Shown one piece after another: positions 10,226 to 21,900 of a DNA stretch of 64,000 bases (its first letter is position 1; the number at the start of each line of letters is the position of its first letter). The stretch comes from Sabethes cyaneus (taxonomy: Eukaryota; Arthropoda; Insecta; Diptera; Culicidae). The DNA is taken from assembly GCF_943734655.1 (NCBI RefSeq), contig NC_071353.1:150302179-150366178 (forward strand). Reading direction: 5' to 3'. A program made the translations under genes and the position numbers. Under the pieces are notes generated by a model. That model ran no database searches. It was not told the origin of the DNA and saw nothing but the letters and a program-made list of their open reading frames with translations.

Positions 10226-13200
10226 TTTACTCAGTAAAATTTTGTCAGCACATATTCCAATGAATTCACAGTACTTTCCGCCACACTAGTCACCGAGTGC
10301 TGACAAAAAAATCGCTATCCAAACGGTACGCTGAGCACCTGAACGCGCTTTACTGCTCGTTGGCTCATTATACAACCCAAACAGCTCACTCTCGACACCG
10401 ACCGGCTGAACTGTCGTCATCGACAGTTATCGCGAAAAATAACACACAGAAAAAAAGTCTTTGCGTGCCCAAGCACACGAACCGAACGGAACGGAACGGA
10501 ACGTCGACGCGTTGGGGACGAGGACGACGACGACGACGACGGACGCTTCGAGAAGCTTGAACTTGACATTGCGGCTGACTGCGGCTGTGGCTGAGGTGTT
10601 GTGTGCGATAACATACGGGCCAGCGGGCGCCGGTAATTCGCGCTTGCTTACGGAAGCAAAATGCCATCGTTTTGTTGCACCGGAGAAAACCAAACCAAAC
10701 CGTGTACCGAACGATGGCGGCGACATCGTAAATGTCGGGAGGAAATAAAATTGTCAGACGGACGGACGGAGCCCCGTCCGTAGACTGTGTGTGTGTGTTT
10801 GTGTGTGATCGTAAATCTGTCACGGAACGACGGGATCGAACCCATCAGTAGTTGTCAGTTCCCGGTGGATTACGCGGACCAGCGAGGGAAGGCCAACGCA
10901 GCGCCAGACGGATAATCGTTAAAAGTTTTACGATTTTTTCCCGCGCCGGCAACAAATTGGTCAATCCGTTGGTTGGGTTGAATTGCTACAATCTAATGAA
11001 GCACACTAAATAGTGTGTGACGGACGACGGCCGGAGGCCGGGGAAACAAAGTTGTTGTAAGCGATCGTGTCCCGCGACTGACAGGTTTTATGGCGGAAAA
11101 TTCGATAAGCGCGTCAGTGCTGTGCTGACAAAGTTTTTCACCCCGGCGTAGATCGGGTGATCCGATGGAGATCGGAAAATTTGTCAGCACGTGAACTGGC
11201 ACGTTGCTTACAAGGTTCAAAGCAAATCGGGACGGAGCGAAGCAAACATACATATTTACTCGCTTTGGTTTGATTTCGAACTGAACTAATATGTATGTTT
11301 AGTCCCATTGCCGTGCACTGCGCGGCACGGTCGGTGGAGGTTGGTTCTGGAACGTGCCGATGACGTCCGATCGACCGGAGTGTTTAATCATCGTTGTCAG
11401 CGCAAACCGTGACGATGTTTTTCTTTTAATCGTACAAGCTGGTTAAGGGCAGTAAACAACAACGGAGCGATTATTCCGTTGAAAGAATGCATTTTCAGGC
11501 TGTGTAAACCGAGAAGGAATGTCGATTGTTTAGTTTAGTCGATTGCGTCTGGAACTGGATCTAGTTGGAGTTTCATTATTCCTGGAACGGGAAAGTAGGG
11601 CCAATATTTTGTCAGCACTATTGGGAATTGTTTTGACAATGTTTATAGAATTATTTACTGAACTTAAAAGTATTCAGCACGCATGATGGGCGCTATTCAG
11701 CGCACTGCTTGTTAACCCAAGTTGTGAAATCGCTGATCAAGGTTGTTCCAACTGATTTTAAATGAATGAAAACGTAATTACGGCACACAAAGAATAATAA
11801 AAATTAATTCAAAAACAACAGGCACCCGACCTGTTGGTCGGACTTCTTGATTTCAATAAATCAGCATGTGCGCTTACAAACCGGCTGCAATCACCTTTAC
11901 GGCCCTGCTGATAAAATAAAATCTAACCTTGCTGCGCTCAATTTACTCCAAGGCAGAACAAAATTAATTAAAAAGCCACCTTCTGGGGGAAGAATTTTGC
12001 CTGTGGAGGCCTCACCCGCCTCACAAAGGAAGATGATGCTTGATTGAAATGCCATTGCGCTAGTCGTCGGTGAAAGAGCTGAGAAACAATAAACAACTTA
12101 CACACCCACACCCACACATACACACGCACGCACAGACAGATAGTTCCGACGACTGCTGGAAAGATCCAAACCACCCACCCGGAAGATGAAAGAGTAAGCC
12201 GAACCAATAGGTAGGTAGGTACTGGCAGCAGCTTCTCAAGAGTGATTATGGAACCATTCAAGAAGGATGCTGCTGCCGAACCGAATGATAAAATAACAAG
12301 CATTTTCTTTCCACAACTTATCCTTAGCTGCAGTAAGGACTACCGCCGCAGCCCTTTCCTCAACCCCCAACCCCCTCCCTCCCTGGAGGCCAGGAATGTT
12401 ATGAATTTTGTTTTGATTTCCGGAAAACATTTTACCCTACGGCCAGTTTTTACCCGGTGCGCTACACCACTTTCCGGGAAAGCTTGAAAGTTTTCCCGTC
12501 TGTCGTTCTTCCTACCGAGCGACCGACCGACCTACCTACGAGTGAGCGTTCTTGGTAAGTGGCTTCAAACGATCTAAAGTTTTCGTCCTCCAACCCGAGG
12601 AGGAAGCTCTCCGGTTTCTCGTCCAACTTTGAGGTATGCATTTTGCAGTAGGGAAAGAACCGCTTCCTCCTTTGATTTCAGCTTCTTCTCCAGCTGCAAT
12701 ATTTTGTCAGCAGTAGCATTTTCCGATCGATCGACATTCAAACATTTGAAAACCATCAATTTGGGTGGATTTCCGGAGGAAAAAACTTGTCAGCACCGAC
12801 TTTTTCTGCAGCCTCCACCGAAATCAAGCCCACCATAGTTAGGATCCTTTCATCGAAACGCCAACTTTTACTATGTTGCTGACAAAAGTGATAGCAAAAA
12901 AAAGCGTACGTTCACGAACACGTATCACAGCCGTTAATTAAATCAATTATGCTAATAAACAAGCTCCGTGTAGCGCCATCATATCGTTGTCACCGTGTGT
13001 CACATCGTATCATCGAGAGCGTACCAATTCACCAGTATCAAGAGAGGCCTCTTATCGTGTATTCCCCCATGTTCGAACGAGTTTTTTTCGGTTTCGTGAT
13101 ACGGCCTGTTGCTATTGCAATCCTCTAGCTAGTCGGCCGCAGGCCGCCCAGGGTCAGAGCTCTTCCTTTCTGTGCCAACCAACCAAGCCGACCGACCGGC

Positions 13201-14150
13201 TGATAACAAACGCAGCAGTAAATGGTCGGTAATTGCAGCTATTCGCTGGCTGCTTCCGCGAGAATACCATGCACCGCGCGCGTAATGATCGCTTAATGAT
13301 GATGTTTCGACACGCGAATTGGTCGGTACGAACGCTGCCGCATCCGAGAAGTCATTCTTTCGGACGGACCGACCGAACGACCAACCTATCGCGCTCCTGG
13401 AGGTCCGCCCTTTGTTCCTGCCGTCAACGACGACGCAGTCAAGTGTGCTCTTTGGCATACTTTCGTTTCGATAGCGGGCTGGGTTTCGCTCACTCGGGTC
13501 GTTACCTTTTCGCGCGAAGCGCCCAAAAGCGCCCCAAACCACCACCTTCGGTGGTTCGGTTTTAATAATTTCATAAAACATACATCATACAAGTAGAATG
13601 CCAATCCGCTCTTCCACCGCGTGTGCCTCCGGGCACACGAGGCAGCCAGCGAGAAAAATGTCGCTCATATTGTAGGTATATAAATTTTATTATAAATAAT
13701 ACTCCAGGGCGCAGAAGGTATTTCAGCCGACGACGACGGGGACAAAACTGGAATGCTGGGAATTCATAGGAGAACAATTTTTCCGCGAACTTTTCCCGCT
13801 CGACGAACGATGATGCTTCTCGTCATCGTCATCCGCTCTACCATCCACCGAGTGGGATGCGTCCGTCCTCCGAATCCAAACACGGATGACGGGACACAGG
13901 ATTGGATACGTTGAAACTTCCGCCCGAAGCATCGCAGGTGTCACGCGGAAAACTGAACTAGAACTTTGTCAGTTTTGCACCAGTGCCAGTGGCAGAGCAG
14001 GTTTCGCGACTAGTCGCCATTGCCTGAAGAATAAAAAGGTGGTTACGCTTTCATCATTCATCGTTCTAAAATGTTGCGGAGCTGGGTTTTTGGACTCGAA
14101 ACAAATCTGCCGCAGTTGATAAATGTTTTGGATTTACAACAAACAATGTA
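10226..14150. other. large GC-richer island with clustered TTGTCAGCA motifs (candidate regulatory region)
   Basis: Nearly 4 kb of mixed, CpG-containing sequence, free of the degenerate repeats that dominate the window. Frames up to 150 residues occur but are low-complexity (Arg/Ser/Thr-rich from GAC repeats) and match no protein I know. The 9-mer TTGTCAGCA or its complement occurs eight times between 10,242 and 12,886. Simple repeats include (GAC)n near 10,525-10,545, GT-rich sequence at 10,788-10,806 and CA-rich sequence at 12,100-12,130. A promoter, enhancer or non-coding exon of the host gene is plausible but not shown. Confidence 0.45.
10242..12886. promoter_or_regulatory. cluster of eight TTGTCAGCA sites
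   Basis: Exact copies lie at about 10,242, 10,298 (complement), 11,123 (complement), 11,182, 11,609, 12,714, 12,787 and 12,878 (complement). A near copy (TTGTCAGCG) is at 11,394. The core TGCTGAC resembles a MAF half-site, and TGTCA resembles a homeodomain TALE core, but the factor is unknown. Confidence 0.5.
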
Positions 14151-14362
14151 ATCCATTGTTCCAGGGATTGTTCCCAAAAAAAACTCAACCGTGCGCTTTA
14201 CCGAACCAAACCAGGCAAATTTTTCTGGCTCAATCAGCTTGGTACTTTTATGAAGTTTCTATTTACAAGATCATGAAATTACCGCTAAATTGAGTGCCTT
14301 CGATCTGGTTGGTTCAAAGCTTCTCCCGAGTGCCGCAAGGTAGCCTTTTGGGACCTTGACTT
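14151..14362. other. non-coding sequence flanking a SINE
   Basis: No recognised feature. It contains the left target copy of the following SINE at its edge. Confidence 0.4.
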
Positions 14363-14377
14363 TTCTCTCTCTATTAA

Positions 14378-14582
14378 AGCAGTCTTAGGTTTATACCGTC
14401 TTTAGACATTGCCCTTCTTTACCGACAGACTTCGCAGCCGGCTGTTAGAGTACAGGAAAATTACGGAGCCAGTGCAACGATCCTACTGACTCTATCTAGT
14501 AAGCACCGCCTAGCCGAGGTTCGAACATACGACGATTGGCTTGTTAGACCATCATCGTACCTCGAAGCTAACTGGGCGGGTC
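14378..14582 (-). mobile_element. tRNA-derived SINE (copy 2, complete, with target duplication)
   Basis: On the minus strand it reads a tRNA-like head (AGTTAGCTTCGAGGTACG, then the B-box-like GTTCGAACC) and then the body GGCGGTGC, TAGGATCGTTGCAC, CTGTACTCTAACAGCCGGC and TGCGAAGTCTGTCGG. It is flanked on both sides by a perfect 15-base duplication TTCTCTCTCTATTAA (14,363-14,377 and 14,583-14,597), as expected for LINE-driven retrotransposition. It is about 205 bases long. It is the best copy for defining this family in the window. Confidence 0.88.
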
Positions 14583-14597
14583 TTCTCTCTCTATTAA

Positions 14598-16010
14598 CAA
14601 CATCAAAAACTATCAGAATCTTATTAAAACTGTTAGTGACTCTAAAAACTACGTTATTTGCAACGCTATAACCTCTGACCGTCCTCTCGACAACAACGTT
14701 CAGTTTATCGATGTTTTATGACATAAAAGTTAGATATTTTCTAGATTAATTTATTTAATGATGCTTCCATCTCCATTTTTGAGGCAGAAGCAGATAAGTT
14801 GCAGATTCAAGTGCATCAGCCCTTTCATTTCCCTTTATTGACCCAATATAACTTGCAGGTATAACTTGGTTAGAGCAAGACAATTTTTGGAATCTTTGAA
14901 TGCGTTAAATTTCAACTGGGAACACAATCAACTAGCAATTAACGAGTCTCTTCCTGGACCAATTATTCCCACTTCCACTTGATTGGTCATGCTTTAATCA
15001 TCTTTGTAGAAAACAAGCGATTATTTGTCAATCCTCACTCCATGCCATGCTTCCGAAAGTCATAATTGGTGACAGAATCTTCCGACAATCACGTACTTAT
15101 ACGCAAGTACAATGCCATTTCGAACTTGACTTTTCCTGATGTGTCGATCGCTTCCAGCTTAAGCTCTTAACTAATTTCTCATCGTCGATTATTACCTGAA
15201 GGTCACGCGGGATGCGTTAAAGCCGCAGTCCTGCAATTGCAGTGGCTTCTAAACCTTCATTACTTCCGTTGATGTATTTACGATTCCAACTGGTAACTGG
15301 TATTTGCGTGTACTACTAGAATGTGAGAGGTTTAAGGACTACAGTAGACGGCCTGTTGTTTGCAACTATGGTGTAGTTAAGTTGAAATCGAAACCGACTT
15401 AGATGGCTGCATCGATTCCTATCAACAAGTTCGCTGGTCAATTTAGGGCTTGAAAAATGTTGAACTTGAAAAAAGTAGTCTGTGTGTCTTCAATTATCAA
15501 ATGCATGAAGTTTCTCCTAGGTATAGTTTACATACCACCTGATAGAATCAAGATCATCAGCTTTATCGACAAGCATATCCTCTTAATTCGACGATAGTTT
15601 AGTTGACAGCTGGAACTTCAACGGAACGTACCAGTGTGGAAAACAATAAATCCCTCCCCCAGTCCTCCTTAAGGCTGCCACCATGGGTCAGGAAATTTCT
15701 GAAAAAGGAGTGCCTTCAGAAGATTTTGCTGCTCTTTCTGGCACGATTGGGTAAACTGTCACTAATTCAAACTCGAACAACCAACGAGAATAGCGTCACT
15801 TGGGGATTTGCAATGAGCACTAGCGTGCCCAGTCATAAACGATACTGAGGTTATAAACAAAACAAAACAAACAACCCCGACTTATCACAAGAATGTTTTG
15901 GTCTGCAAAGTAGAGTCAACGTAGGATGGTGAATGTATTATTACTTGTCACAAGAATATCGGCCGATTAGGCGAGAAATTCCTGGGATTTCTGGGTGCAA
16001 TTGGATTTAA
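14598..16010. other. non-coding sequence, no recognised feature
   Basis: About 1.4 kb of mixed sequence. Short frames (for example 15,603-15,848) match nothing known and have no splice or codon support. Confidence 0.45.
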
Positions 16011-16340
16011 AAGCAAAGTTGACACTGAATCAGAAATTAGACTTGAAACTTTGATTTGAAATTGGACATGAAATCGAACTTGACATAGCGTTTTAAATTG
16101 GGCTTAAATTTGGACTAATGTGGGCTTGAAGCTTTTGTATTTCAAATAGAAATGGAAATTGAACTTAATTTTAAAATTGGGCTCGAAACTAGACTTGGAA
16201 TAACATTTGAAATTAGAGTTGAAATTGGAATTCAAATTTTACTAGCAAACGGAGTTTAAATTAAAATTGAATGAATGAAATTAGATTTCAAATTTGTCTT
16301 GAATACGAAATAAGACACAAAGTTTCACTTGAAATTAGGT
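16011..16340. repeat. inverted degenerate GACTTGAAATT-type block
   Basis: Variants of AAATTGGACTTGAAATT, the reverse complement of the blocks at 7.2, 19.4, 42.4 and 59.7 kb. It joins a pyrimidine-rich tract, so the whole composite repeat is inverted here. Confidence 0.8.
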
Positions 16341-17675
16341 TTAACGTTTTTGTTTCGTTTTTTCTTCTTCTTTTCTGTATTGTTTCTTTTTTGGGATTTG
16401 CTCTCGCTTTTTTCTATTTTTCCTTCTGTCCTGGTTTTTTGACTTTCCTATATTTTCCGTTTCATTGTTCCATTTTAATTCGTTTATTGTCCCATACTTT
16501 CTTAATGTCAGTCCCGTTTTCCTCTTGTTTTTGACACATTTTTTGTAATTTGTTTCCGTCTTTTTTCTTTCCTTGTTCCTTTTTCCGTTCCGTTCCGTCT
16601 TTTTCTAACACTTCATCTCCTTTCCAACTCATTTTTCGCCTTCGACTGTTCCATTTTTCCTCTTTCTTTTCTGTCTCGATTATTCTGTTTTTCGCTCCCT
16701 TTTTGTCCTTTGCTCTCTGGTTTTACTTGTTTGACTTCAATTTTTCGCACGTTTTACCTTTTTCTTTGATCCGCTTTTCCCGTTTTTTGGACCATTTTAC
16801 CTATTTTTCTTTTCTTCCTTTTCTGTTCCATTTTTTCATTCCGTGTACATATTTTTGCTTTTATATTCCGTTTCACTTCTTTTTTCCGTTTTTCTCGTTT
16901 CTTACGTTGGTTTTCTTTTTTCTCCCTCTCGGTATTCTTCTGTTTCAGTTTGAGTTCTCTGGTATTCTGTTTTATTTTGCCATCTTTCCGGTCATGTTTT
17001 TTTGTCTTTTTCTGTCCCCTCGCCTCATTATTTGTCTCGTTTTGTCTCTTGTCTCCCCCTTTTTTCCTTTCTTCTGCAGGCTGTTTCTTCTTTCACTTCT
17101 TTTCCTGTTTCGCTTTTTTCAATTCTGATTAAGGAAAATTCCTTGTCGTTCTCTTTTGTGTCCGGTTTTTTGTCTTCTTTCTTCCGTTTTCCCCTATTTT
17201 CAGGGCCTTTTTTCCTCTATTTCGTTTTCCCTTCCTCTCTTTGTATTCTGGCCCGTAAACTGCATTTCTATTTGTTTCTTTATCTCTGTTCTGTTCTTCA
17301 TTTTACTATGTGCTGCTTTTCCTTCTGCCACGTTCTGTTTTTCTATTACGTTTTTCCCGTGTGTCTTCCGTCTTCCATCTCATTTAGTTCTTTTCTTTTG
17401 TTCTGTTATTTCACCTTTTTCGCCCAGTTTAATTAATTTTTTTTCTGGATTTCCTCAAAAGGCAACGTTTCTTATCACTAATTTTGCATTTTCCGTTCTC
17501 CCTCTTTGTCTGTCCCATTTTCTATTTTCTCTCGTGTTTTTTCTTTTCTACGTCTCGTTTTCCCTCCCAGGTTTTCTTTTTTTTTGTTGTCGCGTTTTTC
17601 CTCTTTTTCTAACCCGTTTGTCCAGTCTTTGTCACGTTTTTTTTTCGGCCTGTTTTCCGTTTTTTCTCCAGGAGC
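16341..17675. repeat. pyrimidine-rich degenerate tract
   Basis: T/C-rich phrases such as CCGTTTTCCTC and TCTGTCCCGTTTT. The Phe/Ser-rich frames here are artefacts of a strand nearly free of purines. Confidence 0.9.
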
Positions 17676-17710
17676 AGCACCTCTAGATCCATCGGTAATC
17701 CGTGAATATG

Positions 17711-18070
17711 CTAAGAAAATTCACTAACATTTTCATAAGAAACGGTTTGCTCTACGCTGTTTGGTTCATGAGATGTGAATTTTTGAGGTAAATGTTCCAA
17801 AAGATTAGCTTTACGGTTAACACCGATGATATAGGTGTCATCCGCGAACCCTAAGGGCATGTAAGATTCCAATGCAATGTTGCATCTTGCATGCTTCAAA
17901 CCATTTGACGCATTATTATCAGAGCTAACACGTTTCAGCCTAGCCAGTTTCGCTGGAAAACCATGCTCAAGTATAATCTGCCACAACTCATTTTGTTTAA
18001 CTGAATCGTACGCCGCCTTGAAGTCTGTAAATTAATGATGAGTTTGTAAGTTGTATTGAAGTTGACATGA
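17711..18070 (-). mobile_element. non-LTR retrotransposon RT fragment
   Basis: Minus-strand frames read LWQIILEHGFPAKLARLKRV and, after a gap, GFADDTYIIGV, the FADD catalytic box of a reverse transcriptase. The adjacent frame towards 18,000 carries the start of the same domain (FKAAYDSV-type, with the same bases as 24.5 and 27.5 kb). Frameshifts and deletions make it dead. Confidence 0.85.
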
Positions 18071-18290
18071 AGTTGAGGTAATCAGCCGAAGATACCATAT
18101 ACAAGTTCCAAATTTTTGACCTTCTATTCCGAACTGTATTCCAAATTTGATTTAAAAACAAGCAAAAAGAAACATTTTCATGAAAATGTATATAACTGTT
18201 ACCGGCTTGGTTAAAAAAGTCCACAAAATTCCGCCAAGAAAATGCAAACAAAAAAACCCAAATTTTTCAAAGCCATTCGGCATGAAAAAT
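18071..18290. other. non-coding sequence between an RT fragment and a purine-rich tract
   Basis: No recognised feature. Confidence 0.4.
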
Positions 18291-19325
18291 AGACCCAAAA
18301 TTTCCAAGCTAGACAAGCTAGAAAAGAAAAAAAAATGGGACAGAAAAGGTAGAAAAGAAAAAAAGAAGTTATGGGAGCAGGAAAATGGAGAAACGAGAAC
18401 AGAAAAAAATAAAACGGGAGCGAAAAAGAAAAAAAAAATAGAAACAAAATGAAAACGGGAGACAAAGCGGATAAAATAGAAAACAAAAACAGAATGTGTT
18501 AAAAGCAAGGAAAGACTAAAAACAAACAAAGCCGGAACGGGATATAAAATGGCAAAAACCGAGATAGGAAAAGATGAAAAACGGTCCTGAAAACGAAAAA
18601 GAGAAAAACAAAAGACGAAAAACGGAATCGAGCAAATTTAGGAAAAGGGCGGAAAATGAAACAGGAAAAAAGAGTAAAGATACAGAGAAAGAGTAAACAG
18701 CGGTTGGAAAAAGCAAAAACACGAGACCGGAAAAGGAGTGTGTAACAGAAAAAAAATAAACCCGAAAAGAAAAGAAGAATGCGAAAAACCGAGAGAACGG
18801 GAAGAAAAGAAAGATGGGACAGAAGAAGGAGAAAAACGGGAGGTGAAAAAGAAATATCGGAGAGGCAAGGGGAAAAACGGAGCCAAAAATAGTGTGAACG
18901 TGTCAGAAAAGACGGAAAACGGAGCATCAATGAGAAGAAAAACGGATCAGATGAAAACGAAAAATGGGAAAGAAAGAAGATAAAAAGATTTAGAGAAAGA
19001 CGAAAACGGGAAACGAAAAAAAACTGGAAATAGAGAAAAAAAACGGGGCAAACGGGAAAGAAAATAACAAAAAACGAGTGAAAAATATAGGGAAAACAGG
19101 ATTGAAAATAAGAAAAATGGGGCAGGAAACGAAGAAAAACGGAAGAATGAAGCAGAAAATGCGGAACAGAAAAAAGCAAAATGAGATAAAACAAGGAAAA
19201 ACGGAAGGAAAGTGAGAGCAAAAACCAAGAAAAAGGTACAAAAAGGGGGAAAAGTGGAAATCGGGACTGGGAAAAAAAGCGGAACGGAAAAGAGCTGATT
19301 AATCTGTGTGAGAGAATAAGACAGA
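18291..19325. repeat. purine-rich degenerate tract
   Basis: A/G-rich phrases such as GGAAAAACGGAGC and GAAAACGGGAGACAAAGC. It ends in GTGTGAGAGAATAAGACAG, as at 7,131. Confidence 0.9.
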
Positions 19326-19535
19326 AAATGCCTATTTTAATTTCCAGTAAAACTACGTGTCCATGCCCGGAAGTCCAAATTAGTCCAAATTCAAGTCTAA
19401 TTTGATGCCCAACGGCAAGTTCAATTTTAAGTCATGCTTTTAGACCAATTTTTCAGCTCAATTTCAAGTCAGCTTTTCAATTCCAGTTTTAGGATAAACT
19501 CAAATTTAAACTCTGACTAAAATTTCAAGTCCACT
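19326..19535. repeat. degenerate TTCAAGTCC-type block
   Basis: It follows the purine-rich tract through a junction (AATTTCCAGTAAAAC, then CGTGTCCATG) that also occurs at about 59,700 and, less exactly, 42,390. Confidence 0.8.
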
Positions 19536-19705
19536 GGGTTTACGATAAAACGTTTATTTTTTTTTTGCTTTGTTGAAAAAGCAGAAGGAGAAGTTAGCTT
19601 GTTTTTATGCTCTAAATACTCTAAAAATTCTTCTAAGTTACAGGATCACAACATTAGTTGGGCACATTCGCATATTATTTGTGCTGGCTATGCAAAGCGC
19701 TGCCC

Positions 19706-20277
19706 GATCAGGAGGACCTAACAAAATTATAACAGATCTTGTTATTTTGTTATAAAATTTTCTAACAACAGTTGTTATTAATTTGATATATTTGATCATA
19801 TTATAACAACCGTTGGTATAAATTAGCCTCCGTAAGTGGTTAAAATATCAAAAATTATAACTAAACTGCCTCTAATTAACACCTGATTTATAACAAACCA
19901 TGCAATGATTTTATCTTAATTGAAACACATTGTGTTAAAGGTTAATTGTCAACATTTCAAGATATTCCAAAAATAATACAGCTAATAAAGATATATGACG
20001 TGACGTATTTAATATACTTTTAAAATGATGATGGTAATTAAAATAAGTTTTGCAAGTAACATATTTTGTTATAAAAGTAATTTGCAAGTAACATATTTTG
20101 TTATCAAAGCGAAATGTGTCATTCTTAGTGGTGGAATCTATATGCTACTTGTATCTGAATCTGTTACAAACTTGAATTTACTTCCTAATTAGTTTATTTT
20201 CGATTTGTAACATAATATGTTAAAAAAATCAAAATGTGTTATAAAACAGATATAATCTTGTTATAGCCTCCTGATCA
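19706..20277. mobile_element. inverted-repeat element (candidate MITE)
   Basis: The ends carry GATCAGGAGG (19,706) and CCTCCTGATC (ending 20,277), followed inside by related TAACAAAATTATAAC / TATAATCTTGTTATA sequence. The interior is very AT-rich with repeated TTATAAC/GTTATAA phrases and no coding potential. Length is about 570 bases. The target duplication was not resolved. Confidence 0.65.
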
Positions 20278-20458
20278 GGTGGAAGCTACTCAGATCTTGC
20301 ATTAAATCTTTCGAAAGTAGGGGGGATAATTGGGAAACCACAATTTAGACCAGTTGAGCCACGAACGCAGATTTGATGTAACGCGAATTGTGTTCTATCG
20401 TTTAAAATATTTAGAATTGATTGTTGTAGCAGTATCGAATTGTAACATACACTTCGAC

Positions 20459-20738
20459 CACAGACATACAGATGGAACACTCGCGCTAATTCCATTGTTC
20501 AATCAAAACCCATTCTTTTTTCAAAAAAAGCATGTTTCGCAATATGGTCACACCGCGGCGCGCGAGTGTTGCTTCGGGTTTTCAGTATAAAACCATACAA
20601 ATGTAAAAAAAACCCTACAGCATAAAACCCTGCAAATGCAAGCTACTCCGCAATATGCCTAACAGAGGGTGCTAATGTGCAAAATGTGTATGACGATGGT
20701 TTTTAAAAGATTTGCTTTGTCATGTCAGTTCGTCAGTG
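20459..20738 (-). mobile_element. 280-bp inverted-repeat element with 7-bp target duplication (copy 1)
   Basis: Flanked by a perfect CTTCGAC duplication (20,452-20,458 and 20,739-20,745). One end reads CACAGACATACAGA and the other, on the opposite strand, CACTGACGAACTGA, an imperfect terminal inverted repeat. The body is the reverse complement of 46,183-46,465, including the phrases ATAAAACCNTACAAATGTAA and GCAAGCTACTCCGCAA. No coding potential. A 7-base duplication is unusual among DNA transposon families. Confidence 0.88.
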
Positions 20739-20771
20739 CTTCGACCTAATAATGTTCAAATTTGATATCTT

Positions 20772-21329
20772 TATATGAGTAATTCTCGCTGAGAAAAAAT
20801 TCTATAAGAAACATATATAAAATTAGGTGTGCAATGGCATTAACTGAATAAAACAACCAGTTATTTGTAGCTAGGTTCACAATTTCCATATAATTATTGT
20901 GATATTTCCAAGATTTGTTATAAAACAAACTACAAACGACACGGTTTTGTAAAGAGAAGATATAGGGCTTATAAACGAAGTGAAAAAAAATTGGTGGCCA
21001 TCTTAGATTTGGCCACCATGTTGGATTTTATCAAAAAATCGCCGTTTTCGCCATGATCCCCGCAGCCGATTTTAATTTCAAGACCACCATCGGAAAGCTG
21101 AGAAAAAATATCACATCATATCACATGATATAGGTGTCAAGGTTTGCTCAAAATTTAACTTTTTTTGAAACTGTTAGGCCCCTAGGCGAACGAGGGGTCC
21201 ACTATTTTGAGGTATCAAAAGTGTAATTCTTTTTTTTTTAACCATTTTCAACCAATTAAGCGCGAAAGTTCCATTATTTGAAGACCTCGTGTCAGTAGTG
21301 GCCCCGTTTCAGCGAGAATTACTCATATA
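20772..21329. mobile_element. inverted-repeat element with 21-bp perfect ends (TA-type MITE candidate)
   Basis: TATATGAGTAATTCTCGCTG (20,772 onward) is repeated as its exact reverse complement ending at 21,329; 21 bases match without error. The outermost bases are TA, consistent with a Tc1/mariner-like TA target, though this is inferred. The interior, about 515 bases, holds GCCATCTTAGATTTGGCCAC and no gene. Confidence 0.8.
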
Positions 21330-21900
21330 TAGTACGAAATCAATTGAAAGTTCTGTAGTGCCCAAAGCCTACATTTGTGCCCTGACCTGACACACAAACC
21401 CATCTATTTTTTATCAATCCCAAAGTGCAGTACCGCGTCATCAGACTACTGGTTCATCGATGTATTTTCATATGTACAGTCTAATCACGAAAAGAGCTCA
21501 GCTGTTGATAAAGAATGCCTTACATTCGACGCAAAAGCCGCTAACGTTTTGGTAGTACATCAGGCTAATCGAAGGAATCTGTGCAACACTGCTTGTGGAT
21601 GTTGAATGACCTAGAAGGAGAAATGACCCAAAATTGAGGAGTACTGTTTAGAGAGCTGTACTTCCTCCTAATGACTGGCGCATGTAACTTTCCACGAATG
21701 CCGCTACGACGTCTGCCGGTTGGAAAATTCTGAAGGGAAAAAAATCTCTTCGAAGAAAAAAAAATTAACCAACAAAGAAGGCAAACCAAAATAAGCAGAC
21801 ATTGAAAAATTTCAAACATTTTCCTCACCAAACAGATAAACCTCCAACCAGATGGTAAGGAGAAGCTGAAGTAGCGAGAAGGCCCACTGCTCGGAACTGC
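21330..21900. other. non-coding sequence, no recognised feature
   Basis: Mixed sequence. A 76-codon frame at 21,375 has no recognisable domain. Confidence 0.4.

Noticed and set aside
13129..13581. 150-residue frame on the minus strand of the GC island (and comparable ones at 10,386, 22,092 and 36,005)
   Set aside because: Overlapping frames on both strands, simple-repeat composition, no recognisable domain and no splice support. More likely non-coding GC-rich sequence.
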